Of a DNA stretch of 64,000 nucleotides, positions 16,975 to 27,198 are shown piece after piece. The DNA comes from Actinocorallia sp. API 0066 (GTDB taxonomy: Bacteria; Actinomycetota; Actinomycetes; Streptosporangiales; Streptosporangiaceae). Positions within the stretch are counted from its first letter, which is position 1. Each line of letters starts with the position of its first letter. The notes below the pieces were generated by a model. That model was not told the origin of the DNA. It searched no databases and saw only the letters and a list, made by a program, of their open reading frames with translations. The position numbers and the translations under genes were made by a program. Location of the stretch: the NCBI RefSeq assembly GCF_020991275.1, contig NZ_JAJLQY010000005.1:186001-250000 (forward strand). Reading direction: 5' to 3'.

Positions 16975-18691
16975 AGCGGGTCGGCCTCGCCCTCGAAGAG
17001 CTCGGCGGGGTTGGTGGTGGCGAGGGCGTGTTCGTAAGCGGAGGCCACCGAGGAGAACGCGGCGCGTTCTCTGGACCCTCCGCAAACTAGCCCATCGCCC
17101 TGACGGGCCGAGAGCAGGTAGGAGCGTTCTCCCTCGGTGAGGCCGAAGGCTTGGCCGATCGCTTCGATCGCGTGCGGCGCCTGGCGAAGGAGGATCTGGG
17201 TGGCGGCGTTGGCGATGACGGCGCGGCCGAGGTCGGAGCTGAGCAGGTCGGCGGCGTCCTGGGTGACCACGGGAGCCCGGTCCAGTACTTGCGGGCGGAC
17301 TTGGCCAGCCGGGCGAGGAACTTCGCGCCTTCGGCCTCGCGCATGAGCGTCCACGCCTCGTCGACGACGACCAGCCGCCGGCGCCGCTCGGAGGAGTCGG
17401 CGACTCTGCGCCAGATCGCGTCCAGGGCGAGGAGCATCGCGACCGGGCGGGTCTCCTCAGCCAGGTCTCGCAGGGAGAAGACGATGAGGTGGCCTTGGGG
17501 CCTGGTGGTCGTCGGCCCCGCGAACAGCCCCCGGTAGGAGCCGGATGTGTAGGGGGTAAGCCGTGCGGCGAGGTTCTTGGACTCGTCGTCGGCGGCGACC
17601 TCCATCGTCGCGAGATCACGGAGGAGCGGTGCCTCCTTCTTCCAGGTGCGGCGGTCGCTGGTGATCCCGTGGGCGGCGTAGGTGGCCATGACGGCCTTGT
17701 CGAGCGCGGCCTTGGCCGCTGGGTTGAGCGGCTCACCGAGCATGGCCGCGACCAGGGTCTGGATGAACAGGGCCCTTCGGTCGAAGGTGTCGTCTCCCTG
17801 GCCTTCGGGCAGGTCGAACGGGTTGAAGCACACACCGGGCGCCCCGAGCGCGATACGTGTTCCGCCGACGGCTTCGGCCAGGCGGCGGTACTCGCCCTCA
17901 GGGTCCACGACCGCGATCTCGACGCGGTGGTAGAGCAGCCGCAGGATCTCCAGCTTGGTCAGGTATGACTTGCCCGCGCCCGACCGTGCGAGCGTCACGG
18001 AGTTGTAGTTGTGGTGGGCGAACCTGTCCCAGAGCACGACACCCGAGGAGTAGGCGTTGAGGCCCAGCAGAACGGGCGTGTCCGCGAGCTTGGGCCGTAG
18101 GTCCGGCGAGGCGAACGGGAACCCGGCCGAGAGCGCGCTGGTGTCGAAGGTGCGCTGAGCTTTCACGGCGTCGTCAGCCAGGGGAAGCGTGGTCGTCCAA
18201 CCTTGAAGGGCGCGGAACGTCACGGGCTGCGCGTCCAGCAGGAGTGACGCGGCCAACGCGCGCACGTGGTGGGTCTCGGCTTCCAGCGCCTCGGCATCCG
18301 CGGCGTGAACGGTGAGGTAGAGCCCGACCCGGAAGAGACGGCCGTGTCCTCGGGCGAGCGACGCGGCCAGGTCCGCGGTGTCCTCGGTGGCGGCCTCGCT
18401 CGCGAAGTCGGCCGTGCGGGCGCTGGCGTTCACGCTTTCCAGCCGGGCGAGCTGCCGCTTGAGGCGCTGCGCGGCGATCAGGGGCGGGATGGGCTCGATG
18501 TGGAGGGCGACGTCGAGGCGACCCGGGTAGCCGGTGAGCGGTTCCAGCCAGGCCGCGCCGACTTCTCTCGGGTAGCCGGCGATGGCGAAGGAGGCGCACA
18601 CGCTCTCACCGAACTCCAGCATCTGGGCGCCGATCCGCAGCGACGGCTGGGGCAGCGGCCCGGCCTCGTCGGCGACGTACGACGGTTTCAT
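16971..18691 (-). pseudogene. VirB4-like conjugative ATPase, frameshifted near 17275
   Basis: From ATG 18691 (GGAG upstream, overlapping the PrgI stop as ATGA), with an N-terminal VirB4 region, then LARSGAGKSYLTKLEILRLL (Walker A), IAVVDPEGEYRRLAEAVGG, and RRRLVVVDEAWTLMREAEGA (Walker B, DEAW). After SARKYWTG the frame slips near 17275, and the next frame gives VVTQDAADLLSSDLGRAVIA and then an AATQILLRQAP segment to a TGA at 16971. VirB4 powers pilus assembly and substrate transfer in type IV secretion. One missing base explains the break. Confidence 0.85.
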
Positions 18692-19674
18692 GCGGTCTCC
18701 TCGTGCAGCGTGATGACGTCTTCGGGATGCGCTGTGCCGACCGGCTCGACGTGGCCGGGGCACAGCGCGCGGGTCATGAGGTCCTGGACCTCGGGCGCGT
18801 CGAGGACTTCGGCGACGAGTCCGAGCGCGGACAGCGAGCGGGCCGCGTCGTCGGCGCGGCGCAGGACGATCGCCGCGCTCGTCTCCCGCCGCACGCTCCG
18901 GCGGGGCTTCCTACGCACCCCGGGAATCACCCCGTTGACCACTGGTTGGGCCTCGTGTCGCAGCACGAGCAGCGCCTCTCGGGTGAGGAGGTCCTGGGTG
19001 CTGTTCAGGTCGGCGAGGAACTCGGCATGCGCGCGGGCCGCTTCCTCCAAGGCCGGGTCGGCGAGCCGGTGCGCGGTCTGAGTGATCTGCTCGGCGATCG
19101 AGGCTAGGTCGACCGGGTGCGCTCTGACGAGGATCTGGACCGGGCCGTCGAGGCTGTTCAGCCACCCGCCGAACATGGACACTAGCGAGGTCTGCTCGGC
19201 CGGTGTCCGGAGGCCGAACGGCACCGTGCTCGTGCGGACGATGACCGCTGTTCCGCCGTCGGCCAGTTCCATCACGCCGTCGGCGCGCAACGCCCGCACG
19301 GGATGACGGAACGGCGCGGGAAGCGGCCCCTTCTGCCTGCACCAGACCGGGGCCCGGTGCACCTGCACGCCTTCGGGGACGAAGGTCTTCGGGCGGCGGA
19401 GGAACGCGGCGGCGTGCGCGGCGAACTTGTCCAGGCTGATCCCGTCACGCCGTCCGGCGGCCAGCGCGAAGCCGAGCGCGATGATCGGTACGAGCACCGC
19501 GACCAGAACGGGAGTCGGAAGCGCCCGCCCGGCCAGGACGTATACCCACGTTCCCACGAGGCCGGTCACGGCGAGGATCGCGGCTTGGCGGGCGGTGAAG
19601 CCGAACAGGATCTTGTCCGGCATCTCGATGTCGGTCGGGATGCGGGCCGTCAGCGGTTCCCTTTCGGTGCTCAT
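18688..19674 (-). CDS. PrgI-family type IV secretion membrane protein (VirB3-like)
   Basis: 328 residues, the only type IV secretion gene here that is open along its length. PrgI-like proteins are VirB3 counterparts that sit with VirB4 at the inner membrane. Residues ~15-75 carry ARIPTDIEMPDKILFGFTAR, a typical PrgI start, and two closely spaced membrane helices (AAILAVTGLVGTWVYVLAG and VLVAVLVPIIALGFALAAG). The rest is cytoplasmic, with repeated Arg-rich strands and helices. Starts and stops overlap both neighbours by 4 bases (ATGA), so it belongs to the pilin, VirB6-like, PrgI, VirB4, VirD4-like operon. Confidence 0.8.
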   Translation of the reverse strand: MSTEREPLTARIPTDIEMPDKILFGFTARQAAILAVTGLVGTWVYVLAGRALPTPVLVAVLVPIIALGFALAAGRRDGISLDKFAAHAAAFLRRPKTFVPEGVQVHRAPVWCRQKGPLPAPFRHPVRALRADGVMELADGGTAVIVRTSTVPFGLRTPAEQTSLVSMFGGWLNSLDGPVQILVRAHPVDLASIAEQITQTAHRLADPALEEAARAHAEFLADLNSTQDLLTREALLVLRHEAQPVVNGVIPGVRRKPRRSVRRETSAAIVLRRADDAARSLSALGLVAEVLDAPEVQDLMTRALCPGHVEPVGTAHPEDVITLHEETA

Positions 19675-21211
19675 CGGTTTCTCCTCGGGCGGGTGTTCGG
19701 GGCCGGTCGTCGGACAGCTCGCGGCGCGGGGCGCTCCCCAGGCCGCCTCGGTGCCGGACGGCGGGGCGCGGTCGGCGGCACCCCGGACGGCCGCCTCGTC
19801 GGCTGGGGCCTGCGCGGAGCCGGATCTCGGCGGGCGGTGGCGTCCGTGCCGTCAGCTCGCGGCACCCGGCCAGAGGGCGGGCTCGGTGGTGCGGCAGCGG
19901 GCGGCGGCGTCGGCCTGGGCGGCGGCGTTCCTCCCGACGGCCGTGGGTCGTCCGGCTGCGGACGCGGCCCGGCAGGCGGCATCGGGTTTCTCGGCGGCGG
20001 CTTCGGCCCCGGTGAACTCGGTGGTTTCGGCGTCCTGGCGGCGGAGCCGCGGTTGAGGAGCTTGCCCATGCCGCGGTAGAGCACGTAGCTCTTGATCATG
20101 CTGGTGAGGAGCCGAGGCGGTTGCGCGGCCTGCCAGACGGGGCGCGCCACCCAACCCGGGGATGCGGACCAGGATGAAAAGAAGGCAGATGATCAGGAGG
20201 AGTTCGAGCAGGGCCGAGTCGTCGTCGGGGAAGAATGGCGGGTGGGTGTCGTCGCCGTCCGAGGCGACCAGGACGCGGAAGGCCGTTGCGAGGACGAAGG
20301 ACTGGCAGACCTGGACGGCCAGGAGCCCTGCGAGCGCCCGCCACCACAAGCGAGCGATCCCGCTCGTCATGGGCAGGGCGTGGAACATCAGCGTGATGGG
20401 CGCGACCGCGATCACGCACATGGTCAGGGCGAGGCGCATCACGTAGGTGAAGCCCACGCACACCGCGAGCACCACCGCGACCAGCGCGACGAGGGCGATG
20501 AACACGCCCCTGGTCGCGACGGACAACAAGATCCGGTCCACGATCACGCGCGCCACGCGCGCCGGATCGATCGCCTGGCTCGCCCCCGTCAGGAACGCCC
20601 GGCTCAACCCGTTAGCGAAGGTGACCAGGTAGCCGATCAAGGAGAGGCTGATGTTCGCGCTGATAAAGGCCCACACGACCCCAGCCGCCAACTCACGAGG
20701 CGTGATGCCGCCGGGCATCGCCTGCCCGGCCATCAGCGCCGCACCGGCGAGCGTGACCAACAGAACGAAACACGTGGCCGCGATCGCCTGCGAGGTCGAC
20801 CACAGCTCCCGGACCGTCGCCATCTGGCTGGATTCGACCTCGGGCGTCGCGGAGAGCGTCGAACCCAGCACCTTGGCCACCGGTTCAGCGGCCGACTTTG
20901 ATGAGGTCGGTGAACCAGCCATTGATCGCGCTACTGGCGTGACAGTCGAACTCGGCGAACCCACAGTCTTCTTCCGGCTCCTCTCCGTCCTCGTCGCTGG
21001 GCGTGGTCGCTGCGGGCTCCGCTGAAGGCGTTGCCTCGGTGCTGGCCGAGGGCGACGGACTTGGACCCGGCACCGCGGGCACAGCGGCCACAGCCGAGAC
21101 CGGGCGCGTCGGCCCCATACCCTCATCGCCCAGGGCGAGGACGGCACCCGTGATCAGCGCCACCGCCAGGAGGCCCCAGAGGGTCAGCCGGGCCCGCTTG
21201 AACGCCCGCAC
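19671..21211 (-). pseudogene. VirB6/TrbL-like multi-pass membrane protein, two frameshifts
   Basis: From GTG 21211: a first membrane segment (LTLWGLLAVALITGAVLALG), a Pro/Ser/Thr/Glu-rich stretch and DCGFAEFDCHASSAINGWFT. A one-base insertion near 20900 (AAG read as AAAG) shifts into a frame with several membrane segments (CFVLLVTLAGAALMAG, GVFIALVALVAVVLAVCVGF, LLELLLIICLLFILV). A second insertion in a C run near 20157 shifts to SMIKSYVLYRGMGKLLNRG and a Pro/Arg-rich tail ending at 19671. VirB6/TrbL proteins form the inner-membrane channel of type IV secretion. Two frameshifts disable it. Confidence 0.7.
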
Positions 21212-21212
21212 C

Positions 21213-21598
21213 TCAGGACCCCACGATCCTTTGGAGGAGGCCCACGAACAGCGGCGCGAGGACGGCGACGCCATAGCCCGACGCGGCGTATCTCAAGGCC
21301 CGCTTCGCCGACTCGACCTCGCCGGCATCCCGCCCGCGATCAGAAGGCGGAACCCGCCGATCGTGAGGAACAAGGTCGCCAGCCCCACCAGGAGGCCGAC
21401 GACGACGTTCCTCATGTTCGTGATGACCTGGTCCAGCGAGGCCGCCGCAGCGAGCGCGGGCACCTCAGCCGCGATCACCGGGATCGTCAGGGCGGCGCCG
21501 AGGCAACCGACCGTCCACCAGGCGGTGGCCGCGACCCGCCGCCCACGCGGAGCCGGCGACGGCCCGCCCTCGGGCTGTTCATTGCGTGCGAAAGACAT
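21213..21598 (-). pseudogene. TrbC/VirB2-like pilin or small membrane protein, frameshifted
   Basis: From ATG 21598: a Pro/Arg-rich N-terminus, a signal-like hydrophobic stretch (VGCLGAALTIPVIAAEVPALA) cut by small residues, then MRNVVVGLLVGLATLFLTIG, a VirB2-like pattern of two hydrophobic helices. Near 21334 one G is missing; the next frame reads DAGEVESAKRALRYAASGYG and a third hydrophobic stretch to TGA at 21213. The spacing of two to three hydrophobic segments and its place before the VirB6-like gene suggest the pilin subunit of this module. Confidence 0.6.
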
Positions 21599-21782
21599 CT
21601 GTCGATCCCTGGTCTCCTCGTCGGGAACCTCACGGACCGAGCACGACCACGACCCGATGCGGGCCGGAAAGGGTGTCCTCCTTCGGAACCCTCGAAGTGA
21701 CGATCGGCTGCAACGGGAACGGGTGACCGCCCCGGTGCTGCATCAAGCCGTGATCGTGCTCGTCATAGGTAAAGCACCCGCC

Positions 21783-22558
21783 TCACGACCCCGAATCGGA
21801 AAGCAGTCCGACCTTGCTGACCAGGACTTGACCTTCCTCGATCGCCCGAGCCAGCCGCGCCTCCGCCGTCTTGCGCTGCTTGTACAGGCGATCCGCGGGT
21901 ACCCCGGCAGCCTTCGCGAAGTCCTGGAGCGACTGCCGCTCCAGCCGCGTCGCATTGATCAGCTCCGCCGCCCGCGCCGAGATCGCCCCGACCCGAACCG
22001 CCTCGGCACCGGCTCCTGCCCGATCGCCCCTTCACCGCTCGCGGCGACCTCGTCCAGGACGTCGAGTGCCTCACGCCGCATCACGTGCCGCGTCTCCCGT
22101 CCCCGCGCCCGCAGCGCACCCTTCCGCGCCCACAGCAGCAACCGCGCCACCACGTGCGGACGCCCGAGATCGATCTGCTGAAGCTGCGCCACGAACTCCG
22201 CGACCGCCTCGGACACGATGTCCTCCGCCAGCCCCGGCGCGCACTTGTGCGACGCCCTCGCCACGACGTTCCTCAGCCCCGGCAACGCCAGCCCCACACA
22301 CCCGATCACCCACTCCGGCCGCCCTGTCCGCGCCCGAGTCACCATCTCCCGCCACACCGCGTCCTTCACCTCATCCGCGCACCCGCCCTTCAGAAGCAGG
22401 CTGCCCAGCTCAGCGAGATCCACAGGCCGAGCCGGAAGCCACCCCCACCGATCCCCCCCGCAATACAGCCCCAGCGGCTCCGGCCCCTCCACCAGGACCC
22501 GGAAGACCTTCTCCGCACACACGAGAGCGTTCCCGGCCACACCCTGACCACCAGACAT
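21783..22558 (-). pseudogene. Conjugative-element regulator with sigma/HTH-like C-terminus, frameshifted
   Basis: ATG 22558 has a strong GGAAGGAG site. The N-terminal part (CGGDRWGWLPARPVDLAELG, then WREMVTRARTGRPEWVIGCV) resembles a family found beside actinobacterial conjugation genes. Near 22015 a base is missing; the next frame continues VRVGAISARAAELINATRLE, LQDFAKAAGVPADRLYKQRK (an HTH-like segment) and KTAEARLARAIEEGQVLV to the stop at 21783. A regulator of the downstream conjugation operon is the likely role. Bases 21599-21782 before the pilin gene would hold the operator. Confidence 0.55.
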
Positions 22559-22871
22559 CGCGACTCCTTCCGAAGAGATGAGGCCGCTAGATCTCCACCA
22601 CCGCCCGGTAGCTTCCGGGTGCTTTCGACGTGGTCGGTCCTCCCACCGGCCGCTGCCTGAGAACACGTGAGGGCCCTCTCCTCCGCTCGTCCTGGCGTCC
22701 TACGGGGTAGTTACTCAAAGTCCCTGCCAAGTCACTGACAGGCCGCTGAGCTGCGGAGATGCTGCGCGGACAGCAAGGAAGCCATCTTTCGACAAAGCGA
22801 CAGGGCACGCAGCACCGCTCGAGGTCAGATCCCGGGCTGCCCTGCCGGGCGATCCGAGGCAGACTCTCTCC
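22559..22871. promoter_or_regulatory. Divergent intergenic region
   Basis: About 310 bases between the divergent regulator pseudogene and the AbiV-type gene. No gene is visible; it should carry both promoters. The GGAAGGAG ribosome site of the leftward gene lies at ~22564-22571. Confidence 0.4.
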
Positions 22872-23576
22872 ATGGTCGAGATGAGCCCTGGGCAGGCACG
22901 CGAATACTGGAAAGCTCTGATGGACAACGCCACCTCACTGCTCAAGGACTCCTATCTCCTGTTGTCTGCCGAGTCCTTCGGGAGGGCGCGGTCTCTCATG
23001 GTCCTTGCGCAAGAAGAGCTCGGCAAAGCCCTATGGATCTACGACGCCTTCGAGGATGCTTGGAGCCAGGGGGACGAGACCCCTCGGGCTGTGGCCAAGC
23101 TGGCCCAGCACGGGCGGAGCCACACGAAGAAGTACTTCGAAGCCGCGGTCTACAGCACCGAGCTTGACGGCTTCTGGGGCGACCACAGCCGCACTGCTGA
23201 TCTTGGTGCAAGCCCCGAAGCATGGGACGCGCACTTCGCCCGACAGCACACCCAAGCCGAAGCCGCTGCCCGTGAAGCCAATGCCGCGAAACAGCAAGGC
23301 TTCTACGTCGATCGTGACAGCAACGGAACGATCTCTTCTCCTTCGGCAATCCCCGCTGGGACAACGGCGAAGGACCTGAGAGTCGCCGCCCAGGTGATCG
23401 AGATGCTGCTCATCAACGACCACGTTCGGATGAAGCACACGGCCGTCACGCCCTACGACAGCACCCACGACCAACAGTTCCGGTTGCTGCCCATCTCTCA
23501 CCCTGAAGACTGGGAAGCCTTCGTTCGTTCACGCGACGGTGGACCGAACGACGCGGAAGCCCAGCCCAGCGAGTAA
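22872..23576 (+). CDS. AbiV-family abortive-infection (HEPN-like) protein
   Basis: 234 residues. The N-terminal ~75 residues carry the AbiV hallmark: DNATSLLKDSYLLLSAESFG, then RARSLMVLAQEELGKALWIY (the conserved EE-x-GKA helix). The second half is less conserved, with a long polar helix (ARQHTQAEAAAREANAAKQQ) and a late HVRMKHTAVTPYDSTHDQQF segment. Lactococcal AbiV blocks phage translation by abortive infection; related actinobacterial proteins are largely untested. A second in-frame ATG lies 9 bases downstream. It is divergent from the conjugation operon and starts a short cargo block with the PIN and unknown genes. Confidence 0.6.
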   Translation: MVEMSPGQAREYWKALMDNATSLLKDSYLLLSAESFGRARSLMVLAQEELGKALWIYDAFEDAWSQGDETPRAVAKLAQHGRSHTKKYFEAAVYSTELDGFWGDHSRTADLGASPEAWDAHFARQHTQAEAAAREANAAKQQGFYVDRDSNGTISSPSAIPAGTTAKDLRVAAQVIEMLLINDHVRMKHTAVTPYDSTHDQQFRLLPISHPEDWEAFVRSRDGGPNDAEAQPSE

Positions 23577-23643
23577 CGAGCGGCTTCGTCTCAGTTCTCC
23601 ACTCGCATAGGGTCCGGTCAGGTGGCGGTCAGCCGGTTGCCTC

Positions 23644-24582
23644 TCACCCTCTCTTCCCGCGGCTCTGCTGGGGCGGTCCCATATCGGCGTCTGGTTCGTT
23701 TTCGACGGGTCTGGTCAGATGGAGGGTCTTCAGGCCTTCGGTTCGGGCTTGGAGTGCCTGGTGGGTGTCGTAGGTGACGAAGATGAGTCTTTGGCTTGCG
23801 AGCCGAGAGACAGTCAGGGCACTACTGACGATCTCGGCGTCGTCGTCGTCGAGAGGGACGTGGTGCAGCGGGTCAACGAGCGCTTCGACGGTGACGAGTC
23901 CTCGGCGAGTCTCCGGAATCCCGGCGGAAAGGCGGGGCTTATGCAGGATTCCGGTCTCGTTTCCCTGGTCGACGCGGTCGGCCAGGACGGCGAGAGTGTA
24001 GCCGCCGTGGAAGCGCAGGTGCTGGTTCCTGGACTCCTTATGGCGGTCGAGCTCCTTCACGACGACGGGTGGGAAGAGAAGGTGGATGTCGTGGTTGGTG
24101 AGGCCGAACGCGCTGGCGAGGTCGGCGTCCTCGAGCTTGGAGGGATAGGTGCAGTAGAACGTGGTGTCGCAGACGACGAATATGGCGTCTCGGTTAGGCC
24201 ACCGGGTGTCGAGGAACTCCAGGGCCTGGCAGGCTTCGCCAAGGTTGGTGACCGCCTCCTCGACTTCGACGCGCACCAAGTCGAACGCCGTGGCGCTGTC
24301 TATGCCAGCAAAGTTGACACCGTGCAGGGCCCAGAAGCGGGGTGTGCGGATGAGCCGGTCGAGGTCGGCCGAGCTGATCACGTTGCGCAGCTGTCGCTCG
24401 GTGTCGACGACCCACTGAAGGTACTTGGCGTGAAGGACGGACGCGGTCTGGAATCCCGACAGGTTCCGGCCTTTGGTCTCTGCCTCGCGGAGCGTCTGGA
24501 TGAGGTCGTGCCGACGCATGCCGGCAAGTGGGTTGATCAGCACGGGGACGAGCCTGGCAGAGAGCCATGACGCTCCGCACAT
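23644..24582 (-). CDS. PIN-domain protein (putative ribonuclease)
   Basis: 312 residues from ATG 24582; longer N-terminal extensions in the frame look non-coding. The C-terminal half is a PIN domain: an acidic first strand (AIFVVCDTTFYCTY), IHLLFPPVVVKELDRHKES (the conserved 'VxxELD' helix), DDDDAEIVSSALTVSRLASQ (acidic cluster) and LIFVTYDTHQALQARTEG (final catalytic Asp strand). The N-terminal ~110 residues are helical. PIN domains are metal-dependent ribonucleases, often toxins or RNA-decay factors; no antitoxin-like partner overlaps it. It is divergent from the next gene. Confidence 0.7.
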   Translation of the reverse strand: MCGASWLSARLVPVLINPLAGMRRHDLIQTLREAETKGRNLSGFQTASVLHAKYLQWVVDTERQLRNVISSADLDRLIRTPRFWALHGVNFAGIDSATAFDLVRVEVEEAVTNLGEACQALEFLDTRWPNRDAIFVVCDTTFYCTYPSKLEDADLASAFGLTNHDIHLLFPPVVVKELDRHKESRNQHLRFHGGYTLAVLADRVDQGNETGILHKPRLSAGIPETRRGLVTVEALVDPLHHVPLDDDDAEIVSSALTVSRLASQRLIFVTYDTHQALQARTEGLKTLHLTRPVENEPDADMGPPQQSRGKRG

Positions 24583-24760
24583 CGTTTTCGTGTCCGCGGT
24601 CCGCCATTCAGAGGCTGGGGAACACCGCTCAGCCAGACGATTGACCCGCTCGTTACCGAGCCGAAGCCGTTCCCGCCCGCTACCGATAATTCCTGCACCG
24701 ATCCTCCTCGCAGGCCGGTCCGAGCGGGAGTACCCGCACGGTGCCCCGGCGCGACTCCCC

Positions 24761-25768
24761 ATGATGGAAATCGCTTCTCCCTGGTCGGCGCCTTCTGGCA
24801 GGGTTGGGTTCGTGACAGGCGAGGGTGATGCCAGCAAGTACGACGAGGCGTGGGCAAGGGAAATGGTCCTCCAGATACATCGAGGCAGACAGGAGGCGCA
24901 TCAGCGCCGCGACGCGCTCGCGGCAGCGGTCGACGAGATAGCTGACGGATTCACGAAGTTGGGCCTCGAGCCTTGGGCAATGGGCGGAAAGAGCCCAGCG
25001 CGAGAGGACGTGAAGGCACCCGACGTTCTGCTCGGGGACCGCGCCGAGCCAGCCGCAAAGATTCTCAGATATGAATCAGAGGTCAACATCCTGAGCGCCG
25101 CCGATCAGCTTCGGGGGTTCGCCGTCCTGCTTCGCGCGGAGGCATCTTTGATGGGCGCGGTCTCGGTCGCACGCGGGATCTTCGAGGCGTGCCTATGGGC
25201 CACAGCGGTGATCGACCCGACCATCACGACTGATGAGCGTCTGAAACGCGCCCTGACCCGTCGCCTCGCACGGCTCTCGGCAGGTATCCGTCTCACAGAA
25301 ATGCTCGGCGATGGCGTCGCTGACGCTAACCATGTCATCGACAACAACGGTGACGACGAGCACGGTTCCAACCGTGATCCCGCCAAGGACATCGCCGACA
25401 TCTTGATCTACGCCAAGGACCGGGGCTGGCCCGTGAAGAAGGGCCGTCGCGCTTCCGAGATCACGCCCCTTTCGATTGACTGGCTCAGCGAAAACCTCGA
25501 GCGCCGAATCGGCATCGAAGGGTATGCCTGGACAAGCGGGTCATCGATGGCGCACGGCGAGCATGCCGCCGACACGGCCTCCTGGGTTGAGCTATCCCAA
25601 ACCCTTGGCACGGCTCCGGCGTGGTTGATCCAATTGTGGTCGACCGGCGCTTGGGCGGGGCCGCGCCTCTTCCTTACAACGCACGCCACCTACACAGGGA
25701 GAACGAGCCTAAGGCCGGAATATTCGCGATTCGAGAAGTTGTTCTGGGATCGGGGCCGCAAGAGCTAA
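24761..25768 (+). CDS. Hypothetical protein, helical, unknown family
   Basis: 335 residues from ATG 24761 (further in-frame starts lie downstream, e.g. a GTG at ~24812). No recognised domain. The protein is mostly helical with long amphipathic segments (MVLQIHRGRQEAHQRRDALA; AAEASLMGAVSVARGIFEAC-like). A HEPN-like helical bundle is conceivable from AEASLMGAVSVARGIFEACL and the conserved WLSENLERRIGIEGYAWTSG region, but I do not claim it. It follows the AbiV and PIN genes in the cargo block and is divergent from the PIN gene, which would make a shared operator in 24583-24760 plausible. Confidence 0.55.
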   Translation: MMEIASPWSAPSGRVGFVTGEGDASKYDEAWAREMVLQIHRGRQEAHQRRDALAAAVDEIADGFTKLGLEPWAMGGKSPAREDVKAPDVLLGDRAEPAAKILRYESEVNILSAADQLRGFAVLLRAEASLMGAVSVARGIFEACLWATAVIDPTITTDERLKRALTRRLARLSAGIRLTEMLGDGVADANHVIDNNGDDEHGSNRDPAKDIADILIYAKDRGWPVKKGRRASEITPLSIDWLSENLERRIGIEGYAWTSGSSMAHGEHAADTASWVELSQTLGTAPAWLIQLWSTGAWAGPRLFLTTHATYTGRTSLRPEYSRFEKLFWDRGRKS

Positions 25769-25892
25769 GGGCTTGCAGACTATTGAGGTTTTGCATTAAG
25801 TCTCATAGTTCGTTGATGCAGTAGTCGCTGGGTATCAGACTTTCGAGTGCAGAAATTGGCGATAGCCGGTGGGTGCGCGCTCAGGGGAGGGC

Positions 25893-26190
25893 CTAAGCGG
25901 GATCGTTGGTCTGCTCCATAGCGTCGGCGAACGCGCGGTAGACGGAGGCGACCGAGGGTTTCTGGCCAGTATCCTTGCCGGTCTTGATGGTGAGCTCGGC
26001 GGCGATGTGGGGGCTGACACGCCCTTGTCGCGGAGGGCGAAGGTGAGCATGTCGTCGTCGATGACTTTGGAGCGTCCGCCGTGGCGGCCGCTCGGCAGCA
26101 GCGGTCTGCTGCCCCTCCAGGGTCATGTCGCGGATGTAATCGCGATCCAACTGGGCGGCGATGGCCAGGACTGCGAGACACCCACAGTCA
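25893..26190 (-). pseudogene. Resolvase/invertase C-terminal fragment, frameshifted twice
   Basis: Minus-strand remnant: AIAAQLDRDYIRDMTLEGQQ (resolvase helix), then in another frame DDDMLTFALRDKGVS, then back to IAAELTIKTGK and PSVASVYRAFADAMEQTND to a stop at 25893. This matches the end of a Tn3-type resolvase/invertase and its C-terminal DNA-binding HTH. The catalytic N-terminal domain is missing. Bases 26191-26370 before the next gene show nothing convincing. Confidence 0.6.
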
Positions 26191-26370
26191 CCGCCATCAC
26201 CCACAACTACATGACGGCTGGGGCCGCGTTCGGGAGCGGAGGGCCGTCTTCGCCATCCGTGCAGGTGATTAGAGGAGCAACACCAAGACACGCGACTCTC
26301 CAGTCTGCTGCCGTCCGGCGGTGTTTCAAGAGTGCGGGGGAACGGGTGATCGTCAGCGGGTCACTTGCGC

Positions 26371-27198
26371 ATGGGAGACAAGAAGGCGGGGCAGGAGCTG
26401 CTGCCCCTCACGGTTTGGTTGTGCCCGGACAGGCCGGAGGAGGAGACGGCTGGTGAGCCGTCGTGCGTGCGGCACCGGGGGACGGTCGGAGTTGAGCTCG
26501 CCCGGCATCTCCTGAACGTATGCACCGGCAACGAGGGGATGGTCGTCGACGCGTTCGCCGCAGGCGAGGCGGTGACGGCGGCCTCGGTCCGTGCCGGGCG
26601 GCGTGCGGTCGCGTGCGTGCCGCACTTTCCGCTCGCGCAGCGGATTCAGGAGAGGCTCGCCCGGACGCTCACAGAGGAGGAGCGGGACCGGGTTCTGCTG
26701 CGGCCGTGCCTGCCTGATCACCTTTGCCAAGGGCTCGCGGATCTGGCCAGCGAGGTCGATCTCGTGATCGGGGCTCCGCCCGTCGTCGGGCTCGGAGGAG
26801 ACCCCTCGGGTGGGCGGCGTGATCCCGGGTGCGCGGCCTGCCGGTGGGACGTGCGGACGCTGGACACCGCGCGGCGGCACGCGTTCCTCGACTCGGCGGC
26901 CCGGGTGCTGAAGCCCGGCGGACATGTCGCAGTGGTCACCACGGCCCGGTACGCGCAGGGCAGACTGTTCGACCTCGCCCCGCGCATCGTCCGCAACGCA
27001 CGTCGGGCCGGGCTGCGGTACGTGCAGCACGCCATCGCGATCCGAGTACCGATCGACGGCGACGTCCTCGTTGTGCAGGCCGGGCCCGACGACCTCGCCC
27101 AACTCCGGGACCCGCAGGAGACGATGCTGCCGCCTGTGGTGTCGCTTCACGCCGACGTGTGCCTGTTCACCAAGCCGCGCGGGGGTGTCGATGACTGA
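26371..27198 (+). CDS. DNA methyltransferase-like protein with degenerate motifs
   Basis: 275 residues from ATG 26371 (no obvious ribosome site; a TTG lies 6 bases earlier). The layout is of a SAM methyltransferase of the DNA/TRM11-like kind: a motif-I position (MVVDAFAAGEAVTAASVRAG) whose usual Gly-x-Gly is not intact, a motif-IV position (DLVIGAPPVVGL) with GAPP instead of the canonical (D/N/S)PP(Y/W), and RVLKPGGHVAVVTTARYAQG. It overlaps the next methyltransferase by 8 bases (ATGACTGA), so the pair is an operon. Loss of both signatures suggests a non-catalytic partner or a divergent enzyme. Confidence 0.55.
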   Translation: MGDKKAGQELLPLTVWLCPDRPEEETAGEPSCVRHRGTVGVELARHLLNVCTGNEGMVVDAFAAGEAVTAASVRAGRRAVACVPHFPLAQRIQERLARTLTEEERDRVLLRPCLPDHLCQGLADLASEVDLVIGAPPVVGLGGDPSGGRRDPGCAACRWDVRTLDTARRHAFLDSAARVLKPGGHVAVVTTARYAQGRLFDLAPRIVRNARRAGLRYVQHAIAIRVPIDGDVLVVQAGPDDLAQLRDPQETMLPPVVSLHADVCLFTKPRGGVDD

